Source: Nocardia cyriacigeorgica GUH-2 (GTDB taxonomy: Bacteria > Actinomycetota > Actinomycetes > Mycobacteriales > Mycobacteriaceae). From it: a stretch of 64,000 bases of DNA. The stretch lies in contig NC_016887.1 in NCBI RefSeq assembly GCF_000284035.1, forward strand, positions 2,418,001-2,482,000. Direction: 5' to 3'. Under the pieces are notes generated by a model. The model saw only the letters and a program-made list of their open reading frames with translations, searched no databases and was not told the DNA's origin. Made by a program: the position numbers and the translations under genes. This document shows, in pieces, positions 24,421 through 34,810 of this stretch (position 1 is its first letter; each line of letters opens with the position of its first letter).

Positions 24421-25074
24421 ATGAGCGACAATTCCACCGTGCCGGGTAGCCACGACTTCGAGACCGTGTCCAGCCGGACGGTGTATTCCGGCGCCATCCT
24501 GGCGCTGCGGCTGGACCAGGTGGCGATGCCCGATGGCCGGGTCGTGGAACGGGAAGTGGTCGAACATCACGGCGCCGTCGCCGTCTCCGCCCTGGACGAC
24601 GACGACAACATCGTGCTGATCCGCCAGTACCGGCATCCGCTGGGCACCCGGCTGCTGGAACTGCCGGCCGGGCTGCTCGACATCGACGGCGAGGACCCGC
24701 TCGAGGCGGCGAAACGTGAGCTGGCCGAGGAGACCGGGCTGGCGGCCCGGGAGTGGTCCGTGCTGGTGGACGTGGCGCTGTCGCCGGGGTTCACCGACGA
24801 GGCGCTGCGGGTGTATCTGGCGCGCGGGCTCTTCGAGACCGAACGGCCCGAACCCGAACACGAGGAAGCCGATCTGGAAGTGGTGCGGATGCCGCTGGCC
24901 CAGGCGGTGCGTGCCGCCCTGGCCGGCGAGATCGTCAACGCCACCGCCGTGGCCGGTGTGCTCGCGGTGTCGGCGGCGCGGGCCGAAGGGATGGCCCCGC
25001 GCGCGGAGGATGTGCCGTGGCCCGGGCAGCCGACTGCGCTGCTGCGCAGGCAAGCCGGCCGGGCGCGGGACTGA
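24421..25074 (+). CDS. Nudix hydrolase, ADP-ribose pyrophosphatase type (Rv1700-like)
   Basis: A 217-residue hydrolase expected to split ADP-ribose or related nucleoside diphosphate derivatives. The Nudix box is visible as E-x7-REL-AEETGL near residues 90-110, preceded by ELPAGLLD. The first Gly-Glu spacing is one residue longer than the textbook box, as in actinobacterial ADP-ribose pyrophosphatases. The ATG directly follows the pyrG stop, and xerD starts 12 nt downstream. Confidence 0.9.
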   Translation: MSDNSTVPGSHDFETVSSRTVYSGAILALRLDQVAMPDGRVVEREVVEHHGAVAVSALDDDDNIVLIRQYRHPLGTRLLELPAGLLDIDGEDPLEAAKRELAEETGLAAREWSVLVDVALSPGFTDEALRVYLARGLFETERPEPEHEEADLEVVRMPLAQAVRAALAGEIVNATAVAGVLAVSAARAEGMAPRAEDVPWPGQPTALLRRQAGRARD

Positions 25075-25086
25075 CGGGCCACGACG

Positions 25087-26016
25087 GTGCGTGAGGTGGA
25101 CGCCTACCTCGACCATCTGGCAGTCGAGCGGGGCGCCGCACGCAACACCCTCGCCGCCTATCGGCGCGACCTGGAGCGGTATCGGGCGTTCCTGGCCGGG
25201 CGCGGCATCACCGAACTCGACGCCGTCGTCGAAAGCGATGTCGCCGAGTTCGCCATGGCACTGCGCTCCGGCGGGGCCGGGCATCCGCCGCTGGCGGCCG
25301 GTTCGGTGGCGCGTGCCCTGATCGCGGTGCGCGGGCTGCACCGGTTCGCCACCGCCGAGGGCATGACGAGCACCGATGTGGCGCATGCGGTGAAACCGCC
25401 GGCACCGGGACGCAGGCTGCCCAAAGCGCTGCCCTACGACGAGGTGCTGAAGCTGCTGGAGGCCGCGGGTGGCGACTGCGGCACCAGCGGTGACGGCGTC
25501 GCACGCGGTTTGCGGGACCGGGCGCTGCTGGAGCTGCTGTATTCCACCGGCGCCCGGATCTCGGAGATGGTCGGCCTCGACGTCGACGATCTCGATATGC
25601 CCGAGCGTGCGGTGGTGCTGCGCGGTAAGGGCGGTAAACAGCGGATCGTGCCGATCGGCCGTCCGGCGCTGTCGGCGGTGGACGCCTACCTGGTGCGCGG
25701 GCGTCCGGTGCTCGCGGCCAGGGGCCGTGGCAACGCCGGTGCGTTGTTCCTGAACGCGCGCGGCGGGCGGCTGTCGCGGCAGAGCGCGTGGCAGGTGTTG
25801 CAGAGCGCGGCCGAACGCTCCGGCATCGGCGCCAGCGTCTCCCCGCACACGCTGCGGCACTCGTTCGCCACCCACCTGCTCGACGGTGGCGCCGACGTGC
25901 GGGTGGTGCAGGAACTGCTCGGCCACGCCTCGGTGACCACCACCCAGATCTACACGCTGGTCACCGTCAAGACCTTGCGCGAGGTCTGGGCCACCGCCCA
26001 TCCGCGCGCGACGTGA
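25087..26016 (+). CDS. xerD: Site-specific tyrosine recombinase XerD
   Basis: A 309-residue recombinase that resolves chromosome dimers at dif together with XerC. The N-terminal SAM-like core-binding domain covers about 1-100. The catalytic domain has Arg157 in STGARISE, Lys in the GKGGKQR turn, [10 protein letters not shown] with His and Arg, the LLGHASV motif, and the nucleophile Tyr289 in TQIYT. Gene order matches Rv1701. It starts with GTG. Confidence 0.94.
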   Translation: MREVDAYLDHLAVERGAARNTLAAYRRDLERYRAFLAGRGITELDAVVESDVAEFAMALRSGGAGHPPLAAGSVARALIAVRGLHRFATAEGMTSTDVAHAVKPPAPGRRLPKALPYDEVLKLLEAAGGDCGTSGDGVARGLRDRALLELLYSTGARISEMVGLDVDDLDMPERAVVLRGKGGKQRIVPIGRPALSAVDAYLVRGRPVLAARGRGNAGALFLNARGGRLSRQSAWQVLQSAAERSGIGASVSPHTLRHSFATHLLDGGADVRVVQELLGHASVTTTQIYTLVTVKTLREVWATAHPRAT

Positions 26017-26275
26017 GCGGCGGTGCGAGCCCCGACGGCCCGTCCGACACCGGTTCGACAGTGCTCCGCAATGGCAACGACAACGAACAGGTAGCGTTTT
26101 GTTATCCGTGACGCGGCGTGGCGTCGCGAACACGCCGGTCGGACTCGCGGCACTCGGGGACGAACTAGCGGTAGCGTCTACCGAGAGCTGGACCATCCGA
26201 AAGTGAGGTCGTGCACTGATCGGCCTCGCTACGCTCGGCGGGGAACGGGCAGGAACGTAAAAGGAGCAGCGGATC

Positions 26276-27256
26276 GTGACGACAGCCGGAGCGGCAGAGC
26301 CGCCGATGGGTGCTGGGACGGAGCCGCTTACGGACGCCGGCGCGGGACTCGACGCCGACACCGGAGCCTCCTCGGTATGGGGCAATGCCGTGGAGGCGGC
26401 GCCGGTGCCCGACGACGTCGAGCTCGGCCCGACCGGGCGTCCGTTGCGTCTGGTTCCCGAACCGCCCGCCGCGGCACCCGGCGGTGACGCCCTGATCATC
26501 GCCATGTGCAACCAGAAGGGTGGGGTCGGCAAGACCACCTCCACCATCAACCTCGGTGCCGCGCTGGCCGAATACGGCCGCAAGGTGCTGCTGGTCGATC
26601 TCGACCCGCAGGGCGCGCTCTCGGCCGGGCTGGGGGTGGCCCACCACGATCTCGAACTCACCGTGCACAACCTGCTGGTCGGCTCCAAGGTCGCCATCGA
26701 CGACGTGCTGATGCAGACCAGGGTCGAGAACATGGATCTGCTGCCCAGCAATATCGACCTGTCGGCGGCGGAGATCCAGCTGGTCAACGAGGTCGGCCGG
26801 GAACAGACCCTGGGCCGCGCCCTGGAATCGGTGCGCTCGCGCTACGACTACATCCTCATCGACTGTCAGCCCTCGCTGGGCCTGCTCACGGTGAACGCGC
26901 TGGCCTGCTCCGACGGGGTCATCATCCCGATGGAATGCGAGTACTTCTCGCTGCGCGGGCTGGCCCTGCTCAACGACACCGTGGAGAAGGTGCGCGACCG
27001 GCTCAATCCGCGGCTGAGCCTGTACGGCATCGTGGTCACCATGTTCGATGCGCGGCTGCTGCATTCGCGGCAGGTCATGTCGCGCGTGGTCGAGGTGTTC
27101 GGTGATCTGGTGTACGACACCGCGATCTCGCGCACCGTGCGCTTCCCCGACGCCAGCGTCGCGGGTGAGCCGATCACCACGTGGGCGCCGAAATCCGGTG
27201 GGGCCGAGGCATATCGGGCGATGGCGCGGGAAGTCATCCACCGGTCCGGCCGGTGA
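26276..27256 (+). CDS. ParA/Soj-family chromosome-partitioning ATPase (Rv1708-like)
   Basis: A 326-residue Walker-type ATPase. About 70 Ala/Pro/Gly-rich N-terminal residues precede the deviant Walker A KGGVGKTT (81-88). It also has LLVDLDPQGALS, LIDCQPSLGLLTVNAL and the late switch. GTG 26276 follows AAGGAGCAGC. No parB lies beside it. It overlaps scpA by 4 nt, so this orphan ParA is translationally tied to the condensin genes, as in mycobacteria. The 259-nt gap upstream has no supported gene. Confidence 0.92.
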   Translation: MTTAGAAEPPMGAGTEPLTDAGAGLDADTGASSVWGNAVEAAPVPDDVELGPTGRPLRLVPEPPAAAPGGDALIIAMCNQKGGVGKTTSTINLGAALAEYGRKVLLVDLDPQGALSAGLGVAHHDLELTVHNLLVGSKVAIDDVLMQTRVENMDLLPSNIDLSAAEIQLVNEVGREQTLGRALESVRSRYDYILIDCQPSLGLLTVNALACSDGVIIPMECEYFSLRGLALLNDTVEKVRDRLNPRLSLYGIVVTMFDARLLHSRQVMSRVVEVFGDLVYDTAISRTVRFPDASVAGEPITTWAPKSGGAEAYRAMAREVIHRSGR

Positions 27257-28185
27257 CCGGAGCCGCCGAGCCAGCACTGTCGACCGGTACCGATATTTCA
27301 GGCTCCACCGATTCATCCATGGGCACCGAGCCCGGCTCGACCACGGCTCCCGAACCCACGTCCGGATTCCATCTGCGGCTGAGCAATTTCGAGGGCCCGT
27401 TCGACCTGCTGCTGACGCTGATCAGCCAGCGCCGTCTCGACGTCACCGAGGTGGCGCTGCACAAGGTGACCGACGAGTTCATCGCCTACACCAAGGCGCT
27501 GACGGCGGACCTGGCCGAGCAGTCGGGCCTGCGGGCGGACAAGATCCTCGATCAGACCACCGAATTCCTGGTCGTCGCCGCGACCCTGCTCGATCTGAAG
27601 GCGGCCCGGCTGCTGCCGTCGGGTGAGGTGACCGACGCCGAGGATCTGGAACTGCTCGAGGCGCGCGATCTGCTGTTCGCCCGGCTGCTGCAATACCGGG
27701 CCTTCAAGCAGGTCGCCGAACTGCTCGGCGAGCTGGAGGCGGCGGCGCTGCGCCGGTATCCGCGCGCCGTCGGGCTCGAGGACCGTTTCACCGACCTGCT
27801 GCCCGAGGTGACCCTCGGCGTGGATGCGGCCGGATTCGCCGAGATCGCGGCCGCGGCGTTCCGGCCACGGCCGGTGCCGACGGTCGGCCTGGACCACCTG
27901 CACGCGCATGCGGTCTCGGTCGCCGAACAGGCCACGATCGTGCTGGAACGGCTCAAGGAACGCGGTGCGGGCGGCTGGACCACCTTCGCCGAACTGGTCG
28001 CCGACTGCACCGCCCCGATCGAGATCGTGGCCCGGTTCCTGGCGCTGCTCGAGCTCTATCGCGGCAAGACCATCGAGTTCGAGCAGCCCGATCCGCTCGG
28101 CCCGCTGGCGGTGAGCTGGATCGGCGAACGCCCCGACGACGAGCACGCGCAGGACCCGGTGACCATCGAAGAGGATTACGGATGA
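27253..28185 (+). CDS. scpA: Segregation and condensation protein A
   Basis: A 310-residue kleisin subunit of the bacterial condensin (SMC-ScpAB). The conserved N-terminal block FHLRLSNFEGPFDLLLTLI starts near residue 37 and is followed by LDVTEVALHKVTDEF. A winged-helix C-terminus (RFLALLELYRGKTIEFEQ) binds SMC. GTG 27253 in a GTGA overlap with the parA stop is favoured; ATG 27319 would shorten the variable N-terminus. It overlaps scpB by 4 nt. Confidence 0.93.
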   Translation: MTGAAEPALSTGTDISGSTDSSMGTEPGSTTAPEPTSGFHLRLSNFEGPFDLLLTLISQRRLDVTEVALHKVTDEFIAYTKALTADLAEQSGLRADKILDQTTEFLVVAATLLDLKAARLLPSGEVTDAEDLELLEARDLLFARLLQYRAFKQVAELLGELEAAALRRYPRAVGLEDRFTDLLPEVTLGVDAAGFAEIAAAAFRPRPVPTVGLDHLHAHAVSVAEQATIVLERLKERGAGGWTTFAELVADCTAPIEIVARFLALLELYRGKTIEFEQPDPLGPLAVSWIGERPDDEHAQDPVTIEEDYG

Positions 28186-28838
28186 CCGACGCAGTGGCAG
28201 AGTTCACCCCCGAGCCCCTCGACGACGACGAATTCCGCTCGGCGCTCGAGGCGATTCTGCTCGTCGTCGACACTCCCGCCCCGGTAGAACAGCTGGCGGC
28301 GGCCCTCGACGACAGCACCGAACGGGTCGAACGCACCCTGCGGGAGATGTCGGCGCAGCTGTCGGCGCGGCGGTCCGGGATCGATCTGCGTTTCGCCGGT
28401 GACGGGTGGCGCTTCTATACTCGCAGCGAGTACGCGCCGTATGTGGAACGGTTGCTGCTCGATGGCGCCCGGTCGAAATTGACCAGGGCCGCCTTGGAAA
28501 CGCTGGCGGTGGTGGCATACCGCCAGCCGGTGACCCGGACCAGGGTCAGCGCGGTGCGCGGGGTGAACGTCGACGGCGTCATGCGCACCCTGCTGGCCAG
28601 AGGGTTGATCGCCGAAGCAGGCGTCGACCCGGAGACCAACGGGACGCTCTACCGCACGACCGAACTGTTCCTGGAACGGGTCGGGCTGGCGTCACTGAGC
28701 GATCTGCCACCACTGGCGCCCCTGCTACCGGGCGTCGACCTGATCGATGAGATCAACGAGAGCCTGGAGACGGACCCCCGCTACACCAGGCTGAAGAAGC
28801 CCGCCGAGGACGATCTGGATCTCGGCACCGAGGATTGA
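28182..28838 (+). CDS. scpB: Segregation and condensation protein B
   Basis: A 218-residue condensin subunit with two winged-helix domains. Family motifs are SALEAILLVVDTPAPVEQLA near 20-40, LRFAGDGWRFYTR near 70, and the strongly conserved LTRAALETLAVVAYRQPVTR near 100-120, followed by VRGVNVDGVMRTLLARGLIAE. The ATGA overlap with scpA and the 9-nt gap to rluB place it in the parA-scpA-scpB-rluB-cmk-der operon. Confidence 0.95.
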   Translation: MTDAVAEFTPEPLDDDEFRSALEAILLVVDTPAPVEQLAAALDDSTERVERTLREMSAQLSARRSGIDLRFAGDGWRFYTRSEYAPYVERLLLDGARSKLTRAALETLAVVAYRQPVTRTRVSAVRGVNVDGVMRTLLARGLIAEAGVDPETNGTLYRTTELFLERVGLASLSDLPPLAPLLPGVDLIDEINESLETDPRYTRLKKPAEDDLDLGTED

Positions 28839-28847
28839 CAGGACAAC

Positions 28848-29960
28848 GTGAATACACCCGCTCGCCGAGATGGCACACCGGACCGTAGGAAACGTAACGA
28901 CCAGCACCCCAGGAGTGGGCGGCCGGTCGGCACCCGCGATGCGCGGGCAGCCCAGCGCGGCGTCACCCCGCGCGGCGCTGCCGGCGCCGACCCTCGGCGC
29001 GGCAGCGGCGGATCGGCCGGCGCCCAGCGTGGCGGCTCGGCGACCCCGGCGCAGCGCGGTGCACAGGGCGCCGCCCGCAGGCCCGATCGGGCGCAGCCGC
29101 CCCGCAAGAACAAGCCGCCCAAGCCGCAGCGCCAGACCGCCTCGGCGCCGCAGCTGAGCAACGCCAAGCCGGCCAAGCGCCAGCATGTCGAACCCGCCGA
29201 GGGCACCCACACCAAACTGCCCTGGGGCGAGGGTGAGCGCTTGCAGAAGGTGCTGGCCAAGGCCGGTGTCGCCTCCCGGCGCGCCGCCGAGGACATGATC
29301 GCGCAGGGCCGCGTCGAGGTCGACGGGATGATCGTGCGCGAGCAGGGTCTGCGCATCGACCCGCAGCACGCCGTCATCCGGGTGGACGGCACCCGCGTGG
29401 TGGTGCGCGAGGAACTGGTGCACCTGGCGCTGAACAAGCCCAAGGGCTGGCAGTCGACCATGTCCGACGATCTGGGCCGCCCGTGCGTCGGCGATATCGT
29501 CGCCGAACGCATCGCCGCCGGTCAGCGGCTGTTCCATGTGGGTCGCCTGGACGCCGACACCGAGGGCCTGCTGCTGCTCACCAACGATGGCGATCTGGCG
29601 CATCGGCTGATGCATCCGTCGTTCGAGGTGTCCAAGACGTATCTGGCCACCGTCAACGGTGAGGTGCACCGCGCGGTCGGCAAGCAGCTGCGCGACGGTG
29701 TCGAACTGGAGGACGGTCCCGCGAAGGTCGACCGTTTCCAGGTGCTCGATATCGGTGAGGGACGTTCGCTGGTCAAGATCGTGTTGCACGAAGGGCGCAA
29801 GCACATCGTGCGCCGGCTGCTGGACGCGGTCGGCCATCCGGTGACGCGGCTGGTGCGCACCGATATCGGCCCGGTGGCGCTGGGCGATCAACGACCGGGC
29901 ACCCTGCGGGTGCTGGGTCGCGATGAAATCGGCAAACTCTACGAGGCGGTGTCGTTGTGA
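28848..29960 (+). CDS. rluB: 23S rRNA pseudouridine synthase RluB (RsuA/RluB family)
   Basis: A 370-residue enzyme that converts a uridine of 23S rRNA to pseudouridine. About 125 N-terminal residues form a basic Arg/Pro/Gln-rich extension. An S4 domain follows ([22 protein letters not shown]), then the catalytic domain with the active Asp in [17 protein letters not shown], and [13 protein letters not shown]. The extension is longer than in proteobacteria but usual for actinobacteria. It starts with GTG and overlaps cmk by 4 nt. Confidence 0.93.
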   Translation: MNTPARRDGTPDRRKRNDQHPRSGRPVGTRDARAAQRGVTPRGAAGADPRRGSGGSAGAQRGGSATPAQRGAQGAARRPDRAQPPRKNKPPKPQRQTASAPQLSNAKPAKRQHVEPAEGTHTKLPWGEGERLQKVLAKAGVASRRAAEDMIAQGRVEVDGMIVREQGLRIDPQHAVIRVDGTRVVVREELVHLALNKPKGWQSTMSDDLGRPCVGDIVAERIAAGQRLFHVGRLDADTEGLLLLTNDGDLAHRLMHPSFEVSKTYLATVNGEVHRAVGKQLRDGVELEDGPAKVDRFQVLDIGEGRSLVKIVLHEGRKHIVRRLLDAVGHPVTRLVRTDIGPVALGDQRPGTLRVLGRDEIGKLYEAVSL

Positions 29961-30703
29961 ACGGTGTGGAGAGCGCGGTCGAGGTGCCCGGGCAGCTGTC
30001 GGGGTCCGCGTCGCTGGTGGTGGCGATGGACGGGCCGTCGGGGACCGGCAAGTCCAGCGTGTCGCGCCGGCTCGCCGCCCGGCTGGGCGCCCGCTACCTC
30101 GACACCGGTGCCATGTACCGGGTCGCGACGCTGCGGGTGCTGCGCGAAGGCGTCGACCTGACCGACCCTGCCGCCATCGCGGCCGCGGTCGCGGATCTGC
30201 CGCTGACCATCGGCACCGACCCCAGCCATGAGCTGATTCAGCTCGACGGCGCCGACGTGTCCGGCGAGATCCGTGGTGACGCGGTCACCAAGGCGGTGTC
30301 GGCGGTGTCGGCGGTGCCCGAGGTGCGTGAGGCGCTGGTGGCGTTGCAGCGCGAAATCGCGGTGTCGGCGGGCCGGATCGTGGTCGAGGGCCGCGATATC
30401 GGCACCGTCGTGCTCACCGACGCCGACGCCAAGATCTACCTGACCGCCTCCGCCGAGGCGCGGGCCCAGCGGCGCAACCAGCAGAACATCGCCGAGGGGC
30501 GAGGTGACGACTACGCCGCGGTGCTGGCCGACGTGCAGCGCCGCGACACCCTCGATTCCACCCGCAAGGTGTCCCCACTGCGCCCCGCCGCGGACGCGGT
30601 GCTGGTCGACACCAGCGAACTGAGTATGGACGAGGTCATCGACGAGCTGTATCGCGTTGTCGCGCAGCAGGTTTCGGTGCGCACGACGGGAGAGGCCAAA
30701 TGA
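29957..30703 (+). CDS. cmk: Cytidylate kinase
   Basis: A 248-residue kinase that phosphorylates CMP and dCMP. The P-loop is GPSGTGKSS (26-34), and the substrate-binding block is [33 protein letters not shown] and the late [14 protein letters not shown] complete the family pattern. The GTG start overlaps the rluB stop and the end overlaps der, so the three are translationally coupled. Confidence 0.95.
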   Translation: MNGVESAVEVPGQLSGSASLVVAMDGPSGTGKSSVSRRLAARLGARYLDTGAMYRVATLRVLREGVDLTDPAAIAAAVADLPLTIGTDPSHELIQLDGADVSGEIRGDAVTKAVSAVSAVPEVREALVALQREIAVSAGRIVVEGRDIGTVVLTDADAKIYLTASAEARAQRRNQQNIAEGRGDDYAAVLADVQRRDTLDSTRKVSPLRPAADAVLVDTSELSMDEVIDELYRVVAQQVSVRTTGEAK

Positions 30704-32112
30704 GCGAGGATGTGCTCGCCGGCGACGGTGTATGGAGCGACGAATCCGAATGGGAGATCACCGATCTCGACGGTGATCTGGAGGCGGGCGAACATATCGC
30801 GATGCCGACCCTCGCCGTCGTCGGGCGGCCCAACGTCGGCAAGTCGACGCTGGTCAACCGGATCCTCGGCCGTCGCGAGGCGGTGGTGGAAGACGTGCCA
30901 GGGGTGACCCGCGACCGCGTCTCCTACGAGGCCAACTGGGCCGGGCGCCGGTTCCTGGTGCAGGACACCGGCGGCTGGGAACCCGACGCCAAGGGGTTAC
31001 AGCAGTCGGTGGCCCGGCAGGCCGAACTGGCGATGAACACCGCCGACGCGATCCTGCTCGTCGTCGACGCGACCGTCGGCGCGACCGCGACCGACGAGGC
31101 CGCGGTGAAGGTGCTGCGCCGGTCGAAGACGCCGGTCATCCTGGTCGCGAACAAGGTCGACGATCAGCGCGTCGAGGCCGATGCCGCCACGCTGTGGTCG
31201 CTGGGTCTGGGTGAGCCGCGGATGGTGTCGGCCGCGCACGGTCGTGGCACCGGCGATCTGCTCGACGACGTGCTCGAGGTGCTGCCGGAAACCCCGCGTG
31301 AGGGCACCGGCGGGACCGGTCCGCGCCGTGTCGCGTTGGTCGGCAAGCCGAATGTGGGCAAGTCGAGCCTGCTCAACAAGCTGTCCGGCGATGAGCGCTC
31401 GGTCGTGCACGATGTCGCCGGTACCACCGTCGACCCGGTCGACACGCTGGTCGAATTGGGCGGCAAGGTCTGGAAATTCGTCGATACCGCCGGCTTGCGC
31501 CGCAAGGTGTCCACGGCCAGCGGCACCGAGTTCTACGCCTCGCTGCGCACCAAGTCGGCGCTGGAGGCCTCCGAGGTGGCGATCATGCTGATCGATGCCT
31601 CGCAGCCGATCACCGAACAGGATCTGCGGGTGATCAGCCTGGTCGCCGATTCCGGGCGCGCGCTGGTGCTGGCGTTCAACAAGTGGGATCTGGTCGACGA
31701 GGACCGCCGCTTGCAGTTGGAGAAGGAGATCGACCGCGAGTTGGTACGGGTGCCGTGGGCGCAGCGGGTCAATATCTCCGCCCACACCGGCCGGGCCGTG
31801 CAGAAGCTGGTGCCGGCCATGGAGACCGCGCTCGAATCCTGGGACAAGCGCATTCCGACGGGCCGGTTGAACAATTGGCTCAAGGAAGTCGTCGCCGCGA
31901 CCCCGCCGCCGATGCGGGGCGGGCGTCTGCCGCGCATTCTGTTCGCCACCCAGGCCACCACCCGTCCGCCGACATTCGTGCTCTTCACCACCGGCTTCCT
32001 GGAGGCGGGCTACCGTCGCTTCCTGGAGCGCAGGCTGCGCGAGGAATTCGGTTTCGACGGTTCGCCGGTGCGGATCTCGGTGCGAGTGCGGGAGAAGCGG
32101 CCCCGCAAGTAG
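30700..32112 (+). CDS. der: Ribosome-assembly GTPase Der (EngA)
   Basis: A 470-residue GTPase with two tandem G domains. The first has GRPNVGKST (42-50), DTGGW and NKVD. The second has GKPNVGKSS (215-223), DTAGL and NKWD. A KH-like C-terminal domain follows ([21 protein letters not shown]), which contacts the 50S subunit during assembly. About 35 acidic N-terminal residues precede the first domain, typical of actinobacteria. The operon ends in a terminator shared with the convergent ptsH. Confidence 0.96.
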   Translation: MSEDVLAGDGVWSDESEWEITDLDGDLEAGEHIAMPTLAVVGRPNVGKSTLVNRILGRREAVVEDVPGVTRDRVSYEANWAGRRFLVQDTGGWEPDAKGLQQSVARQAELAMNTADAILLVVDATVGATATDEAAVKVLRRSKTPVILVANKVDDQRVEADAATLWSLGLGEPRMVSAAHGRGTGDLLDDVLEVLPETPREGTGGTGPRRVALVGKPNVGKSSLLNKLSGDERSVVHDVAGTTVDPVDTLVELGGKVWKFVDTAGLRRKVSTASGTEFYASLRTKSALEASEVAIMLIDASQPITEQDLRVISLVADSGRALVLAFNKWDLVDEDRRLQLEKEIDRELVRVPWAQRVNISAHTGRAVQKLVPAMETALESWDKRIPTGRLNNWLKEVVAATPPPMRGGRLPRILFATQATTRPPTFVLFTTGFLEAGYRRFLERRLREEFGFDGSPVRISVRVREKRPRK

Positions 32113-32160
32113 GCGCACAGTCAGCGCGTCAGTCGCTGGAGCCGCTGCAACTGCGGTCCG

Positions 32161-32190
32161 ACGGGCCCGTCCTCGCCGGGACGGGCCCGT
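32161..32190. terminator. Bidirectional terminator between der and ptsH
   Basis: A perfect 12-bp inverted repeat, ACGGGCCCGTCC (32161-32172) with GGACGGGCCCGT (32179-32190) and a 6-nt loop, lies between convergent genes. Confidence 0.75.
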
Positions 32191-32197
32191 ACGCGGC

Positions 32198-32455
32198 TCA
32201 GGCGTCGAGGTCGCTGGCGACCATGCCGACGATCTTGTCCAGGGTGGGCTGATCGTCGCTGGTGACGACGACTTCGGTGCCGAAGGTGGCGCCGAGGGTC
32301 ATGATCATCAGCGACGAGCCGGCATCGACGGGCTCACCGCCGGGCAGGGCAAGGGTGACCGGGACCCCGGAGGCGGCGACGGCCTCGGCGATCAGGGCGG
32401 CGGGGCGGGCGTGCAGGCCGATCGAGGAACCGACGGTGACGGTGGTGCTCGGCAT
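32198..32455 (-). CDS. ptsH: Phosphocarrier protein HPr
   Basis: An 85-residue phosphocarrier of the sugar phosphotransferase system. It takes phosphate from Enzyme I on His15 (in GLHARPAA) and passes it to EIIA. The AGSSLM stretch (45-50) corresponds to the region of the regulatory serine of Firmicutes, but an HPr kinase is not expected here. The ATG follows GGAGTAG. It is the last gene of the fruR-fruK-fruA-ptsH series. Confidence 0.96.
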   Translation of the reverse strand: MPSTTVTVGSSIGLHARPAALIAEAVAASGVPVTLALPGGEPVDAGSSLMIMTLGATFGTEVVVTSDDQPTLDKIVGMVASDLDA

Positions 32456-32526
32456 TTCTACTCCTTGTTTCCGGTGGGTACGAGTGTGCAGTGCGGACGG
32501 GCGCCGGGGCGCGGGTTTCGGTCTGT

Positions 32527-34797
32527 TCAAGCGGTGACCAGGGCCGCGTCGGTGCGGGTGCGGGCGCGGCCGAAGCTCTTGGCGGCGGTGACGCAGACGG
32601 CGGCGGTGACGGTGCCCGCCGCGATCGCCACGAGATACCAGGCGATCTGCCCGACGGCGAAGAAGACGAAGATGCCACCGTGTGGTGCGCTCAGCGTCAC
32701 CCCGGTCGCCATCACCAGTGCCCCGGTGACCGCCCCGCCGGCCATCATCGACGGGATCACCCGCAGCGGGTCGGCGGCGGCGAAGGGGATGGCGCCCTCG
32801 GAGATGAACGAGGCGCCGAGCAACCAGGCGGCCTTGCCGTTCTCCCGTTCGGCCGGGGTGAACAGGCCCGGCCGCAGCACGGTCGAGGCCAGCGCCATGG
32901 CCAGCGGCGGCACCATCCCGGCGGCCATCACCGCGGCCATGATCTTCAGCGTCGCCGGGTCGTTCACCGACAGCCCCGCCGCCGCGAACGAATACGCGGC
33001 CTTGTTCACCGGACCGCCCAGGTCGAAGCACATCATCAGGCCGAGGATGATGCCCAGCGCCACGGCCGAGGTCCCGGACAGACCGTTGAGCCAGTCGGTG
33101 AGGCTTTCGGTCACCACCGCCAGCGGTTTGCCGAGCACGGTGAGCATGAGCAGCCCGACGATGAGCGAGGCGAACAGCGGGATCATCACCACCGGCATCA
33201 GCCCGCGGGCCCACTGCGGCACCGGAATCCGGCTCACCCACAGCGCCGCGAACCCGGCGATCAGGCCACCGACCAGCCCGCCGAGGAAACCGGCGCCGAC
33301 GAACACCGCCACCGCGCCCGCCGTGAAACCTGGTGCCAGGCCGGGCCGGTCGGCAATGGCGAAGGCGATATAGCCGGCCAGCGCGGGCACCAGGAAACTG
33401 AACGCCAGCGAGCCGAGTTGGTACAGCACCGCGCCGAGATAGGTGGCCAGCCCGCCCGGCGGAAGGGAGGTCAGCGAATTGTCCAGCACGATGGTCGAGG
33501 CGTTGTCGGCGATGTCGTAGCCGCCGACCAGGAAGCCCAGCGCGATCAGCAGTCCGCCCGCGGCGACGAACGGAATCATGTAGCTGACGCCGGTGAGCAG
33601 GATCTGCCGCAACCGGGTGCCCCAGCCCAGCGCCGCGGCCTCGGGCTCCGGCGCGGCAGCCGTCGTCGCTCGCGCCGCGGCGGGATCGCGAGCCACACGC
33701 AGTGCGTCGGCGATCATCGCGTCGGGTTCGTTGATCGCCCGCTTCACCCCCGATTCGACCACCGGCTTGCCCGCGAACCGCTCCCGGTCCTTCACCCCGA
33801 CGTCGGTGGCGAGGATGACGGCATCGGCGGCGGCGATGGTGGCGGCCGACAGCGGGGTGGTGCCGCTGGACCCCTGCGTTTCCACCTGGACCCGCACCCC
33901 GGCGCGTTCACCGGCGGCGACAAGGGCATCGGCGGCCATGTAGGTGTGCGCGATGCCGGTGGGGCAGGCGGTGACGGCGACGATCGTGCGGGTCGATGCG
34001 GGGGTGTGCTCAGCCGAAAGACCCTCGCCGGCAGGCGGTGTCGCTGCGTAGGTGTGCGGCCCGCTGTCGGATGCGTCGGCCGATATGCCGATAAGTGCAC
34101 CCGCACCCGAGGCTGCATCCGAGACCGCCGACTGGGCCCCGGCGCCGCCCGCCGGCGAGGCCGCATCGCGAGCTGCCGCCGATTCCGCCGGAGAGGCTGT
34201 GCCCGCTGCCGAGGGCCCGGGAGTTGATCCCGGGGAAGCCGAACCGGCGGTCGAGACTGCCGCAGCGGATGAAGTCGCCGGGGACGCCGGAGCGCCGGTT
34301 TTCGTTGCCGATGCGGTCGAACCCGCGGCACCTGCACCGGCTGCCGGTTCCAGCACCGAATCCACGAGCGCGACAACCGCATCCGCCGATTCGGCCGCAC
34401 GCAGCCGGTCGACGAACTCCGGTTTGACCAGTGCCCGCGCCAGGCTCGACAGCAGCTTCATATGCTCGGCGCCCGCGCCCTCCGGGGCGGCGATCAGGAA
34501 CACCAGATCGGCGGGGCCGTCGGGAGCACCGAAATCGACCTTCGGTGCGAGCCGGGCGAAGCCGAGGGAGGCGGTGGTGACGGTGGCCGCGCGGCAGTGC
34601 GGGATGGCCAGGCCGTTCGGTAAGCCGGTGGCGGACTGCTCCTCGCGGGCCAGGGCGGCGGCGGTGAGGGCGTCCGCGTCCTCGGCGCGGCCCGCAGCGG
34701 TGAGCCGCTGCGCGAGGGCGGCGATCACGTCCTGTTTCGACGGGCCGAGATCGGCGTCGAGAGTGATCGTTGCGGGGGTGATGATCGGATCGGCCAT
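32527..34797 (-). CDS. fruA: PTS fructose-specific EIIABC component
   Basis: A 756-residue fusion that imports fructose as fructose 1-phosphate. Domain order is EIIA (about 1-150, active His67 in AIPHCRA), an Ala/Ser/Pro-rich linker (about 150-268), EIIB (about 270-370, phospho-Cys278 in VTACPTGIAHTYMAA) and membrane EIIC (about 400-745, with CFDLGGPVNKAAY and ISEGAIPFAAADP). The linker is unusually long and low-complexity. It sits 13 nt after fruK, and HPr follows 71 nt downstream. Confidence 0.96.
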   Translation of the reverse strand: MADPIITPATITLDADLGPSKQDVIAALAQRLTAAGRAEDADALTAAALAREEQSATGLPNGLAIPHCRAATVTTASLGFARLAPKVDFGAPDGPADLVFLIAAPEGAGAEHMKLLSSLARALVKPEFVDRLRAAESADAVVALVDSVLEPAAGAGAAGSTASATKTGAPASPATSSAAAVSTAGSASPGSTPGPSAAGTASPAESAAARDAASPAGGAGAQSAVSDAASGAGALIGISADASDSGPHTYAATPPAGEGLSAEHTPASTRTIVAVTACPTGIAHTYMAADALVAAGERAGVRVQVETQGSSGTTPLSAATIAAADAVILATDVGVKDRERFAGKPVVESGVKRAINEPDAMIADALRVARDPAAARATTAAAPEPEAAALGWGTRLRQILLTGVSYMIPFVAAGGLLIALGFLVGGYDIADNASTIVLDNSLTSLPPGGLATYLGAVLYQLGSLAFSFLVPALAGYIAFAIADRPGLAPGFTAGAVAVFVGAGFLGGLVGGLIAGFAALWVSRIPVPQWARGLMPVVMIPLFASLIVGLLMLTVLGKPLAVVTESLTDWLNGLSGTSAVALGIILGLMMCFDLGGPVNKAAYSFAAAGLSVNDPATLKIMAAVMAAGMVPPLAMALASTVLRPGLFTPAERENGKAAWLLGASFISEGAIPFAAADPLRVIPSMMAGGAVTGALVMATGVTLSAPHGGIFVFFAVGQIAWYLVAIAAGTVTAAVCVTAAKSFGRARTRTDAALVTA

Positions 34798-34810
34798 CGC
34801 GATGCGCCCT

